From positions 1-14,945 of the forward strand of contig DASUKA010000149.1 in assembly GCA_036278935.1 (NCBI GenBank): a DNA stretch of 14,945 nt, written 5' to 3'. This document shows, one piece after another, positions 1 through 7,566 of the stretch. This stretch comes from DASSNR01 sp036278935. GTDB lineage: Bacteria; Gemmatimonadota; Gemmatimonadetes; Gemmatimonadales; Gemmatimonadaceae. The notes beneath the pieces were generated by a model, which saw nothing but the letters and a program-made list of their open reading frames with translations, was not told the origin of the DNA and searched no databases. The stretch's first letter is position 1. Each line of letters opens with the position of its first letter. The translations under genes were made by a program, and so were the position numbers.

Positions 1-1727
1 GCAAGTGCTACCTGCCCCACTCCCGGCGCCGCGCGCAGGCGGCTGGCCAGCGCGCCCAGCTCCTGGGCGACGCGCGCGTCGCGCACGGAGTCCGGTGTGG
101 CAAAGCGCACGCTCGCATACACCAGATGGCTCGCGTCGTAGCCCAGGTCCAGCCCACGCACGTTGTGAAGGCTGTCGATAAAGAGGGCGGCGCCAACCAG
201 GAGCACTACAGAGAACGCCGCCTGGAGGATGACCAGCGCACCGCGCAGGCGGCTGTGCTGCGTGGTCCCCTCGCGCTCGCCGGCCTTGAGCGCGCCGGTG
301 AGATCGGGATGGGTGGATTGCAGGGCGGGGACGAGCCCGGCCACGACACCGGCCGCAAGCGTGATCGCGAGCGCAAACACCAGCACGCGCCAGTTGAGCG
401 GCGTACTCGCCCAGTGCACGTGTGGCAGGAGCAGCGTGCGCAGTACCGCGCCGCCCCATTCCGCCGTCAGTACCGCCGCGATGCCGGCCACGAGAGCGAG
501 CAGCACACTCTCCGTGACCAGCAGTCGAATGAGGCGCAGCCGCGAGACGCCGAGCGCCAGCCGCACCGCGATTTCTCGCCGCCGCCTCACCGCTCGTGCC
601 AGGAGCAGACCCACCACGTTCGCAATCGCGATGAGCAGGACGAGCAGCGCCACGCCGCCCAGCCGCGCCGCGATGCGGACTTCCTGCTGGACCTTCCCGG
701 GACCCCGCGCCTTGACGATGGGGCCAAGTGCGGCGACATCCAGCGAATCGCCGGGGGAGAAACGCACCTGCGGGCGGCGAAGCACCGTGGTGAGACGCGC
801 ATCGAGCCTCCGCAGAGACGCCCCGACGTTCGGGCGGACGAGCACTTCGAAGCCGTTGTAATTCTCCTTCTCCCACCACTCCCCCGCCGCGCCACCGTTC
901 GCGGCGGCGAACGGCAGCCAGATGTCCACCGCATTCAGGTCCACCCCAGTGAACCCCGGGGGCGCGACGCCGATGATCGTGACGTGTCGCGTGCCGATGG
1001 TGAGCGAGTCCCCCAGAACAGTGGTCGCGCCGTGCAGCCGATTGCGCCAGAAGGCATCACTTACCACAGCGACATCGGCGGGTGCGCCGAGGCGATCCTC
1101 ATCCACCGTGTAGAACCGTCCGCGCCCGGGGCGCACGCCCAACAGGTCGAAATAACCGGCGGTGGCATAGGTCACCACCGCCTCTGGTGCATGCTCGCCG
1201 CGCCCCACGGCGACGGTCCGAGGGTATGAGTAGATGGCCGTGGCGGCGCGGCCGGCCACCGCCTCATGCGCGGCGCGATACATCGGATAGTCGAAGATTT
1301 CCGAGTACTGCTCCCCGCTCTCGAACTGCATCTGCAACCACAGTCGATGCACCCCGTCCGGATCCACCACTCCGCCCGGCGGCCGCAGATACACCACGTC
1401 GAGCAGCGAGAACATCGCCGCGTTCGCCCCCAGTCCCATCGCGAGCGTGAGCACAATCGTCACGACGACGATCGGCGCCCGGCCGAGCGAGCGCGCCGCG
1501 TAGCCGACGTCCTGGCGCAGGTGGTCGAGCCAGAGCAGGCGGTGCCGCTCGTGAAAGGCTTCCTGCAACCGCGTCACGTTGCCGAAGTCCCGGCGCGCCG
1601 CGAGCTCCGCCTCCTGGGGCGCCACGCCTTCCCGCTCCAGCCGCTCCGCCTCCATCTCCAGGTGCGACTCGATCTCCTCGGCGAAGTCGCGCTCCGAGCG
1701 CGGCTGTCGCCAGAATCGCCAGCGCAT
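1..1727 (-). CDS. ADOP/MacB-like ABC permease, 3' part missing at window edge
   Basis: This is a large membrane protein of the ADOP type, a fusion of permease units of the MacB/FtsX family with a family-specific N-terminal region. The 575 codons present have no stop and run off the left edge; the family is usually about 800 residues. Seen in order: a cytoplasmic N-terminal helical region with the ADOP-type segment EEIESHLEMEAERL (residues 18-31), a membrane helix at about 85-106, an extracytoplasmic MacB-type domain at about 110-345, membrane helices at about 356-379, 403-422, 448-467 and 498-516, and the signature RRREIAVRLALG at 382-393. The start is ATG with GGAGG seven bases upstream, inside the end of padR, four bases after its stop. 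Members of this family are often encoded next to a PadR regulator and usually lack their own ATPase gene. The substrate is unknown; export or an envelope stress response is an inference. Confidence 0.9.
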   Translation of the reverse strand, partial: MRWRFWRQPRSERDFAEEIESHLEMEAERLEREGVAPQEAELAARRDFGNVTRLQEAFHERHRLLWLDHLRQDVGYAARSLGRAPIVVVTIVLTLAMGLGANAAMFSLLDVVYLRPPGGVVDPDGVHRLWLQMQFESGEQYSEIFDYPMYRAAHEAVAGRAATAIYSYPRTVAVGRGEHAPEAVVTYATAGYFDLLGVRPGRGRFYTVDEDRLGAPADVAVVSDAFWRNRLHGATTVLGDSLTIGTRHVTIIGVAPPGFTGVDLNAVDIWLPFAAANGGAAGEWWEKENYNGFEVLVRPNVGASLRRLDARLTTVLRRPQVRFSPGDSLDVAALGPIVKARGPGKVQQEVRIAARLGGVALLVLLIAIANVVGLLLARAVRRRREIAVRLALGVSRLRLIRLLVTESVLLALVAGIAAVLTAEWGGAVLRTLLLPHVHWASTPLNWRVLVFALAITLAAGVVAGLVPALQSTHPDLTGALKAGEREGTTQHSRLRGALVILQAAFSVVLLVGAALFIDSLHNVRGLDLGYDASHLVYASVRFATPDSVRDARVAQELGALASRLRAAPGVGQVAL

Positions 1728-1731
1728 GGTG

Positions 1732-2088
1732 TCACCCTCCAGCGGGTTCCGGCGCCAGAACCAGCGCGACCGCGCGCACGAGCGCGCGCCACTTGCCCTC
1801 TTCCCGCGCAAGCTGCTTGCGCCCGACACGCGTCAGCTCGTAGAAGCGCGCGCGCCGGTTGTTGTCCGACACTCCCCACTCGGCGCGGATCCACCCGCGC
1901 TCCTCCAGCCGCTGCAGGGCGGGGTAGAGCGAGCCGGTCTCCACGAGCAGTGCCTCGCGCGATCTGAGGCGGATGGCGCGCGCGATGCCGTGCCCGTGGT
2001 GGCGCCCCAGCGCGAGGGTACGGAGGATCAGCAGGTCGAGCGTCCCCTGGAGGAGCTCGGCGCGGTCGGCGGGTTCTTGGGTAGACAT
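1732..2088 (-). CDS. PadR-family transcriptional regulator
   Basis: This is a small winged-helix DNA-binding protein of 118 residues, a typical length for the short PadR subfamily. Visible family features are LLQGTLDLLILRTLALG near the N-terminus, GHGIARAI in the recognition helix region, and ETGSLYPALQRLEERGWI leading into the wing, followed by RRARFYELT. A longer reading frame begins at TTG 2124, but I chose ATG 2088. The PadR fold starts just after it, and a promoter with -35 TTGACA and -10 TATGTT sits immediately upstream, which would place the longer start inside the promoter. It is co-transcribed with the downstream ADOP permease, with a four-base gap. The inverted repeat covering the -35 box and the start codon suggests autorepression. 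The signal it senses is not visible. Confidence 0.92.
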   Translation of the reverse strand: MSTQEPADRAELLQGTLDLLILRTLALGRHHGHGIARAIRLRSREALLVETGSLYPALQRLEERGWIRAEWGVSDNNRRARFYELTRVGRKQLAREEGKWRALVRAVALVLAPEPAGG

Positions 2089-2122
2089 TCTACGTGAACA
2101 TACAGCGCTTCCGTAGAATGTC
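2084..2122. promoter_or_regulatory. Inverted-repeat operator over padR promoter and start codon
   Basis: Two exact 11-base arms, GACATTCTACG (2084-2094) and CGTAGAATGTC (2112-2122), are separated by 17 bases. One arm overlaps the -35 box and the other overlaps the predicted transcription start and the padR start codon. Binding of a dimeric repressor here would block the promoter. PadR proteins commonly repress their own operon through such inverted repeats, so PadR is the obvious ligand. That assignment is inferred from position. Confidence 0.7.
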
Positions 2123-2124
2123 AA
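2097..2124 (-). promoter_or_regulatory. Promoter of padR-permease operon, probably leaderless
   Basis: On the minus strand a perfect -35 box TTGACA (2124-2119) and a -10 box TATGTT (2102-2097, four of six consensus bases) are separated by 16 bases. Transcription would begin about seven bases after the -10 box, at roughly 2089-2090. That is one or two bases before the ATG at 2088, so the transcript would have essentially no leader. No Shine-Dalgarno sequence lies before the ATG, which agrees with this reading. Confidence 0.65.
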
Positions 2125-2348
2125 CTAGGCGGAGGCTGAACGGGCGGCTCGGTATCGCCAGTCAGCATTTGCTCCAGGCGCACGATGCGCATAGCTTGGT
2201 GGTCGCTCACGATGCCCCGTTCCGCATCCGTCATGCAGGATACGGAGCAAGCGATCTTCTGCCCGATCGGATCACGCCGAGCCGCGCGGCGGCATGACGC
2301 TGACGCCATAGGGGAAGGGTGCGTGGAACCAGGAGGAGGACTGGAATC

Positions 2349-2909
2349 ATGTTCAAAGTTCGAGGAGAGGGACTTACCGCCACGCAGTTGGGCGAGTTGA
2401 CCAGCGTGTGTACACGCGTCGCGGCGCTGGCCAAGGCGGCGCACGACGGCGCCGGAAACCGTGCGAAGTGGTTCGGCACCCTCGCCGATTCTCCGTTCGT
2501 GATGGAGGGGCTCCGCATCATGGACGAGTATCTCAACACGAAGTGTGTCGGTATCACCTTCGTGCGGAAGATGACCGGGCAGATCGTCGATCAAGTGTCG
2601 GCCGAGGCATCCGACTACGGGCAAGTGCTCCCCAACGTATTCACGACGACGGTAAACTTCCGGGAGACCCCGAGGCACGTCAGCTCGGGACTCAGGATTT
2701 ACGCGATGAACGAGATCATCGCCGCTATCGACAACGACGATCAGCTCGAGCAGGCCAATTACGTCTACCATGAGGTGAGCCACAAAGTGCTCGACACGGT
2801 GGACTTCCGATATGGCCAGAGCTCATGTCAGAGGCTGGCGAGAAGACACCCGCGGAGCGCCGTACGGAACGCCGATAACTGGGGGTATCTGATCGGCGAG
2901 ATGGCCTGA
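2349..2909 (+). CDS. Small M35-like (aspzincin) zinc metallopeptidase domain protein
   Basis: This 186-residue protein has a C-terminal half that matches the peptidyl-Lys metalloendopeptidase branch of peptidase family M35. The zinc motif HEVSH is at 141-145. TVDFRYG follows at 150-156, where D152 would be the third zinc ligand and Y155 the transition-state residue. The closing motif RNADNWGYL near the C-terminus corresponds to the family's NAD-aromatic segment. Fungal relatives are secreted, but no signal peptide is visible here, so the protein is cytoplasmic or leaves by another route. The first 130 residues are not recognised. ATG 2349 is chosen over the in-frame GTG 2319 because AGGAGGAGGA lies nine bases upstream. 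It stands alone, convergent with mlaD, and its codons look less GC-rich than its neighbours', which may indicate transfer. Its role could be proteolysis or a toxin-like effector; neither is shown. Confidence 0.75.
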   Translation: MFKVRGEGLTATQLGELTSVCTRVAALAKAAHDGAGNRAKWFGTLADSPFVMEGLRIMDEYLNTKCVGITFVRKMTGQIVDQVSAEASDYGQVLPNVFTTTVNFRETPRHVSSGLRIYAMNEIIAAIDNDDQLEQANYVYHEVSHKVLDTVDFRYGQSSCQRLARRHPRSAVRNADNWGYLIGEMA

Positions 2910-2947
2910 ACGCCGAGCGCGGCTTGCGTCGCGCCACGCGGAGCCCG

Positions 2948-3829
2948 TTAGAAAATGCTGACGTTGATGTACCGCTTGGGGTTCTGCTTGATGTCCGACA
3001 CCAGCGAGTCGAGCTGCATCATGACGTCCCGCACGTCGTAGTACAGCCCCGGGTCGTTCAGCAGCTTGCCGGCCGTCCCCTGGCCCGAGTCCAGCCGCTC
3101 CGCCACCGTGTTGAGCCGCGCGGTCATGTGCTGCAGGTTGTCGGTGAGCACCGCGAGGTTCTGGCTCGTGCGCTTCATGCTCCGCACCGTGGAATCCACC
3201 GATGCGGAGTCGACCGCGCTCAGGGTGCGCCGCAGATCGGTGAGCGTCTCCGTGAGCCCGCGCGACTGCTGTGCCACCGTGGTGTCCAGCGTGCCGATGA
3301 GCGACTGCGCCGAGGCGATGGTCCGCCGCAGATCCGCGATCCCACCGTTCTGCACCATCTGCACGCGGAACGTCTCTGTGATCGCCGCCACCCCGCGGCT
3401 CACCGTGTCGAGTCGTCCGAGCAGCTCGTCGATCGACGGGGTGGCCTTGCCCACGGGCAGCGTATCCCCCGGCGGGATGGATGCCATGGTCACCGTGGTC
3501 GGTTTGATCGCCACTGCCTTGTCGCCGAAGAAGCTCGTGGTGATCACGGTGGCCGTCGAACCCTTCGGGATGGTGTAGTCGCGTCGGATTTCCATCTGCA
3601 CGAACAGGTAGCCGGTGCGTCGCAGCTCCACGTGGTCCACGGACCCCACCTGCACCCCGGCCAGCAGCACGGGCTGCCCTTGCTTGAGGCCGGAGCCCCA
3701 TCCAAAGATCGCGTATTCCGGGTAGGTCTTGCCGAACCCTCGCTGGGCGAGCCAGAGCGTACCGACAATGGCCACCACCACGGCGATGGTGATGAAGAGG
3801 CCTACGATGACTTCGTCGCGTCGTCTCAT
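2948..3829 (-). CDS. mlaD: MCE-family lipid-transport protein, MlaD-like
   Basis: This is the substrate-binding component of an MCE/Mla ABC system that moves phospholipids between the inner and outer membranes. The 293 residues show one N-terminal membrane anchor (about 7-28), one MCE domain (about 36-112) and a long helical C-terminal region rich in Ser, Thr and Leu (about 130-275). In MCE proteins such a region can form a coiled-coil needle or tunnel. E. coli MlaD is about 180 residues, so this is a long-tailed form. The start codon shares one base with the mlaE stop (TGATG) and has no separate Shine-Dalgarno sequence, so translation is probably coupled to mlaE. It is the last gene of the lptF-lptG-mlaE-mlaD operon. 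No gene for the ATPase MlaF is present in the window. Confidence 0.92.
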   Translation of the reverse strand: MRRRDEVIVGLFITIAVVVAIVGTLWLAQRGFGKTYPEYAIFGWGSGLKQGQPVLLAGVQVGSVDHVELRRTGYLFVQMEIRRDYTIPKGSTATVITTSFFGDKAVAIKPTTVTMASIPPGDTLPVGKATPSIDELLGRLDTVSRGVAAITETFRVQMVQNGGIADLRRTIASAQSLIGTLDTTVAQQSRGLTETLTDLRRTLSAVDSASVDSTVRSMKRTSQNLAVLTDNLQHMTARLNTVAERLDSGQGTAGKLLNDPGLYYDVRDVMMQLDSLVSDIKQNPKRYINVSIF

Positions 3830-4668
3830 CAGCTGAGTTTGGGAGCCAGGTAGAGAGCGGTGAGGGCGTCGAGCACGAGGATGACGACCGAGGTGAGCAC
3901 CACGGCGCGCGCGGTCGAGCGCCCCACGCCTTCGGCGCCCGCTTCGGCGACATAGCCCTCGTACGCGCAGATGAGCGCGATCGCCCCGCCGAACAGGGTT
4001 GCCTTGATCAGCGCGTACACAACTTGAAAGGTGGTGAAGGTGAGGTGCAATCCCGCGGTGTAGTCCATCAGGCGCACCTGCGTGGCGGTGACGACCATCA
4101 CCCCGCCGGCCACGATGCCGGTGGCGATGGCCAGCACCGTCACCACCGGCAGCATGATGACCGATGCGATGAGCCGCGGCTCCACGAGATAGGCCACAGG
4201 ATCGTACGCCAGTGTTTCCAGGGCGTCGATCTGCTCGGTCACGCGCATGGTGCCGATCTCGGCGGTCATCCGCGCGCCGACTCGCCCCGCCAGCACGAGC
4301 GCCGTGAGCAGCGGTCCCAGCTCCAGCACCACGCTCTGCCGCACGATCCAGCCAACCGCTGAGAGCTGCACACCGGGGAAGAGCTGGTACACGGTCTGAT
4401 ACGCGGTCACGGCCCCAACGAACGCCGCCACCGTGCCGGCGAGCGGCATGGAGTCGACACCGATGTTCCGCATCTGCTGCACCACGAGGGGCATGTAGGT
4501 GCGAGGCTCGCTGAACGCGCGCAGAATCTCGCCCAGAAAGTAGACGCGGGCGCCGATGCCGCGGAACAGCGCCGTGGGGCCGCGGAGCACCCGCTCGAGA
4601 ATCGCGAGTCTCGGCGGCTCGGACGTCAGCGCGCCCGCGCCACCGTTCGGTGCGCCGGTCACACGCAC
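3829..4668 (-). CDS. mlaE: MlaE-family ABC permease
   Basis: This is the membrane permease of the MCE/Mla phospholipid transport system. Its 279 residues carry the family hallmarks: the amphipathic N-terminal segment ending in FLGEILRAF, a central stretch LGPLLTALVLAGRVGARMTAEIG, the conserved EQIDALETLAYDPVAYLVEPR, and several membrane helices up to the C-terminus. The listed start is GTG 4668. A second in-frame GTG at 4662 has GGGAG five bases upstream and is equally plausible, shortening the protein by two residues. It lies 16 bases after the lptG stop and overlaps mlaD by one base, so both permease and MCE protein are made from the lptFG transcript. The partner ATPase must be encoded elsewhere. 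Confidence 0.93.
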   Translation of the reverse strand: MRVTGAPNGGAGALTSEPPRLAILERVLRGPTALFRGIGARVYFLGEILRAFSEPRTYMPLVVQQMRNIGVDSMPLAGTVAAFVGAVTAYQTVYQLFPGVQLSAVGWIVRQSVVLELGPLLTALVLAGRVGARMTAEIGTMRVTEQIDALETLAYDPVAYLVEPRLIASVIMLPVVTVLAIATGIVAGGVMVVTATQVRLMDYTAGLHLTFTTFQVVYALIKATLFGGAIALICAYEGYVAEAGAEGVGRSTARAVVLTSVVILVLDALTALYLAPKLS

Positions 4669-4684
4669 TCCCGCCCTGCGCCCG

Positions 4685-5779
4685 TCACGTCCGTGTCCGG
4701 GCCAGGAGAATAACCCCCACCGTCCCGAAGAGCGCGTTGGGGATCCACGCCGCCAGGTACGGTGGAATCACCCCGCCCCCGCCGATGGCTTTCGTGATCT
4801 GAATGAACATGAGAAAGACGATGGTAGTGGCGAGGCTCACGCCAATGCCGTAGGCCGCCCCGCCGCGTTGCGAGCTCGTGGCCAGCGGCGCGCCGAAGAT
4901 CGCGATGATGAGGCAGGTGACCGGCACCGCGATTTTGAGTGCCAGCTCCACCTTCAACTCGTTCACCTCGCCCCCCGAGCGGGCGAGCGCCTGGATGAAT
5001 CGATAGAGCTCGCCGAAACGCATCTCGTCCGGACTGCGCGAGGCGGTCGTGAGCTCCATGGGCGCCTGGGTGAACCGGCGGTCCCGCAGGCTGTCGAAGC
5101 TCACCGCCAGCCCCGCCCCGGCATCACTGAGGACATGTAGCTCGCCGTCGTGCAACATCCAGTCGTGCCGCGTCGAGTCAAAGACCGCGGTCTGCGCCGA
5201 AACGAGATACGTGGGGTAACGCGGCCCCTTGCCTCGCCGTTCGATCTCCACGTTCTGGATGCGCTGCTGACTCACGTTGAGCGACGCCACCTTGTACACG
5301 CGTCCGCCGCCCGCCGCATAGGGGAAGTTGAACCGGTTGGCCCCCTCCGTCGGCGCCTGATCGGTTTTCAGGATGGCGTTGCGCCTGGCATTCGTGATCG
5401 GCACCAGCTCGCCCAGGCCAAGCCCGAAGATCGTGATTACGAATGCGCCGAGGAAGATCGGCGCCACGAGCCGGTGGAAGCTGATCCCCGATGCCTTGGC
5501 GGCCATCACCTCCGAGTTCCGCGTGAACGCGCCGATGGCGAATACCGTGGCGAAGAGCACCGCCGCGGGCAACACCATGAACATGGAATCGGGAATCCAG
5601 TACACGTAGCTGAGCGCGATCTCGCCGGGCGTGAGATTGCGGCCCAGGTACTTGCTCAGGCTGTCGGTCAGGTCGATGACGATCGCCAGCAACGGGAAGC
5701 CGAGCGCCGTGGCGATGAAGATCTTGGTGAATTCCGTGAGGACGTACCGGTCGAGTGGGTGCAGGAGCCGCCGTTTCAC
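4685..5779 (-). CDS. lptG: LptG-like permease (YjgP/YjgQ family), LPS export
   Basis: This is one of the two inner-membrane permeases of the lipopolysaccharide transporter LptB2FG, which extracts LPS from the inner membrane for delivery to the outer membrane. The 364-residue protein has the normal family layout: membrane helices at the N-terminus (about 22-36, 62-84 and 104-125), the motif NSEVMAAKASGIS at 88-100, a periplasmic beta-jellyroll region in the middle, and the C-terminal helix segment KIAVPVTCLIIAIFGAPLA. I chose GTG 5779, which overlaps the lptF stop by four bases (GTGA) and has GAGGAGGGG upstream. A longer frame to 5863 only adds unrelated residues read from lptF. Its naming as LptG rather than LptF rests on gene order, since the two are paralogues. 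Confidence 0.88.
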   Translation of the reverse strand: MKRRLLHPLDRYVLTEFTKIFIATALGFPLLAIVIDLTDSLSKYLGRNLTPGEIALSYVYWIPDSMFMVLPAAVLFATVFAIGAFTRNSEVMAAKASGISFHRLVAPIFLGAFVITIFGLGLGELVPITNARRNAILKTDQAPTEGANRFNFPYAAGGGRVYKVASLNVSQQRIQNVEIERRGKGPRYPTYLVSAQTAVFDSTRHDWMLHDGELHVLSDAGAGLAVSFDSLRDRRFTQAPMELTTASRSPDEMRFGELYRFIQALARSGGEVNELKVELALKIAVPVTCLIIAIFGAPLATSSQRGGAAYGIGVSLATTIVFLMFIQITKAIGGGGVIPPYLAAWIPNALFGTVGVILLARTRT

Positions 5780-7566
5780 GCCACCCCTCCTCGCCGGGAT
5801 TCCACGGCGTGGCTGGTGCGCGGGCGCCGGCCCGCCACTCGGTCGCGCAGCCCGGCCAGCCACTCACTCAGCTCTCCGCCGCGTCCCGCGGCGCCCGCGC
5901 GTTGTGCGCGCACGAGGAGCAGGATGCCGGCTACCGCGAACAGAATGTCTGTGAGCCACATGGACCAGAAAGGGCTGAGGATCAGCGCTTCCGCCAGCGC
6001 CTGCCCGCCGATGAGCCCCACGTAGTAGAGCGCGAAGACGACGATGCTCACGCCGATCACCAGGCCCACCCCGCCGCGCGGGAAGCGCAGAGCGATCGGC
6101 GCGCCGAAGATCACGAAGACGACGCACGCCGCCGCGAGCGCGAACTTCTTCTGAATCTCGATCTCGTAGTCGCTCATGGCGTGGCGCGCGGCCTGCGCGC
6201 GTTGCTGGATGATGCTGAGCCGACCGACGCTGGCGCTCAGCACGGCATCCGAGATGGCGGGGCGGCGCGGGTGGAAGCGCGACGTGCCCGGCTGCTGGGC
6301 GGGCGCCATGCCCGGCGCGGGCGGCACGTGCGTCCCCTGGATGAGTCCCCGCCGCACCGCCCGGGCGCGCGCGGGCAGCGTCCCCTGCGTGCGCGCCGGC
6401 CGCGTCCGTTGCGCGCCTGCGGGCCGCGTCCCCTGCTCGCGCGCGAGCGGCATGCCTCCGCCCCCATCGCCTCCCGCCTCTCGCCTCTCTCCTTTCTCCT
6501 CTCGCCTTTCGCTTCCCGGCACTTCCGCCGCCTGCGCTTCCTGCACGCCAAAGAACTGCGCCAGCATCCCGCAATACGCGCTCCCGATCGAGAGCCCGTG
6601 CCGCCGCTTCGGTTGTGCCGCCGCTGTATCCGGCGTGGCCGCCGCGGTTCTGGGGGCTTCGCGCACCGGCTGGGCGACCCGTCCCGTGACCGCGCGCTGC
6701 ACCACGTCCACCATGGCATCGCCCAGCGCCTGCTGCGCGGCGGCATAGTCGACGGCCTCTCGGTCGTGGCCGTGCTGCATCTCGCACACCGTCATCTCGC
6801 GCGAGCCCTTGTAGCTGTCCTCCGTGGTGCGCTGCAGCTCGTTTCCCACCCCCGCCACGCGGATGAGGTCCTTGTGGAAGAAGACGCGCTGCAGCTCACC
6901 CGGCTGGTCACGCGGGAGCGTGGTCGAGTAGCCATCGTAGAGCGTCATCTGCAGGTCCTGCATGTTGGGCGTGATCCCCACGCGGGCGCTGTCGGCGTTC
7001 ACGGTGCGCGGGCGCAGGGGCTCGGTGAAGTCGTAGATCGTGACGTCGCGCAGCCGGTTGGTCGCCTGATCGATATGCCCGGTCCTGAGGTAGAGCTTGC
7101 CGGGCGAGACCTCGTTGATCACCTGCTCGCGGAGCGCGAAGGTGGGCTTCTTGCGCCCGATGTCGGTCTGCAGTGTGCGGAGCCGGTGGTTGCTGCGCGA
7201 GAGCACCTGATCGTTGAAGCCGAGCATGACGACAGCCAGCACCACGCTGGCCCAGAACACCGGACGCACGATCTTCACGATGCTCACGCCGCTCGCCCGG
7301 AGCGCGGTGATCTCGTTCTCCGCGGCCATGCGGCTGAAGGCGTAGAGCACCGCCACCAGCACCGCCATGGGAAAGGTCATGGCGACGATGAATGGCAGCG
7401 AGAGGAGAAAGACCTCGCCGATCACCCCCCACGACAGCCCCTTCCCCACGAGATTGCCGAACTGCTTGGCCACCTGCTGCAACAGGAGCAGTGCGGTGAG
7501 CGCCGCGAGCGAGAAGGCCAGGGGACCCACATGCTCCTTGAGCACATAGCGCGCAAGGATCTTCAC
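5776..7566 (-). CDS. lptF: LptF-like permease with large internal insertion
   Basis: This is the second YjgP/YjgQ permease of the LPS exporter and the first gene of the operon. At 596 residues it is far longer than the usual 360-430. The N-terminal part is normal, with helices at about 15-31, 52-78 and 101-118 and AENEITALRASGVS at 82-95. The periplasmic region runs to about 258 (SREMT). The final membrane part starts at DYEIEIQKKFALAAA (from 466) and ends with helices and a basic tail. Between about 300 and 440 lies a low-complexity insertion rich in Ala, Arg, Gly and Pro. It contains SERREEKGERREAGG, encoded by a copy of the window's GA-rich repeat, and degenerate octapeptide repeats. GTG 7566 has GGGAGG eight bases upstream. 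The frame is open throughout, so the insertion is probably translated as a disordered loop. Confidence 0.88.
   Translation of the reverse strand: MKILARYVLKEHVGPLAFSLAALTALLLLQQVAKQFGNLVGKGLSWGVIGEVFLLSLPFIVAMTFPMAVLVAVLYAFSRMAAENEITALRASGVSIVKIVRPVFWASVVLAVVMLGFNDQVLSRSNHRLRTLQTDIGRKKPTFALREQVINEVSPGKLYLRTGHIDQATNRLRDVTIYDFTEPLRPRTVNADSARVGITPNMQDLQMTLYDGYSTTLPRDQPGELQRVFFHKDLIRVAGVGNELQRTTEDSYKGSREMTVCEMQHGHDREAVDYAAAQQALGDAMVDVVQRAVTGRVAQPVREAPRTAAATPDTAAAQPKRRHGLSIGSAYCGMLAQFFGVQEAQAAEVPGSERREEKGERREAGGDGGGGMPLAREQGTRPAGAQRTRPARTQGTLPARARAVRRGLIQGTHVPPAPGMAPAQQPGTSRFHPRRPAISDAVLSASVGRLSIIQQRAQAARHAMSDYEIEIQKKFALAAACVVFVIFGAPIALRFPRGGVGLVIGVSIVVFALYYVGLIGGQALAEALILSPFWSMWLTDILFAVAGILLLVRAQRAGAAGRGGELSEWLAGLRDRVAGRRPRTSHAVESRRGGVA
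6300..6450 (-). repeat. Degenerate 24-bp tandem repeats inside lptF
   Basis: Three or four copies of a roughly 24-base unit lie in this stretch. The best are at about 6375-6450, where each contains GCGTCC followed by a CG-rich tail on the plus strand. On the coding strand they give eight-residue units such as AREQGTRP, AGAQRTRP and ARTQGTLP. More diverged copies (for example IQGTHVP) follow. Because the period is a multiple of three, copy-number change keeps the frame. They form part of the LptF insertion, at about residues 373-425. Confidence 0.55.
6471..6525 (-). repeat. Single arm of the GA-rich dispersed repeat, inside lptF
   Basis: The minus strand is almost pure purine here, and the plus strand reads TCTCCTTTCTCCTCTCGCC at 6488-6506. 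This is the same core as the arms of the intergenic elements at 8942-9123 and 11718-11825, two bases shorter than the 21-base arm of the latter. No matching arm in the opposite orientation is visible within about 200 bases on either side. The stretch is in frame and encodes the charged segment SERREEKGERREAGG. Confidence 0.6.

Noticed and set aside
126..1229. Long plus-strand open frame of 367 codons opposite the permease
   Set aside because: The minus strand reads continuously as an ADOP permease with clear family motifs. The plus-strand product is Arg/His-rich and resembles no protein family, as expected for an antisense frame in GC-rich DNA.
2121..2234. Possible 37-residue peptide on the minus strand just upstream of the padR promoter
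   Set aside because: The short frame reads plausibly (MTDAERGIVSDHQAMR) but has no Shine-Dalgarno sequence, no promoter and no family match. It is part of a longer antisense frame over the M35 gene.
2910..2947. Bidirectional terminator between the convergent M35 and mlaD genes
   Set aside because: Only weak GC-rich partial complementarity is present in the 38-base gap, with no stable stem and no T-run.
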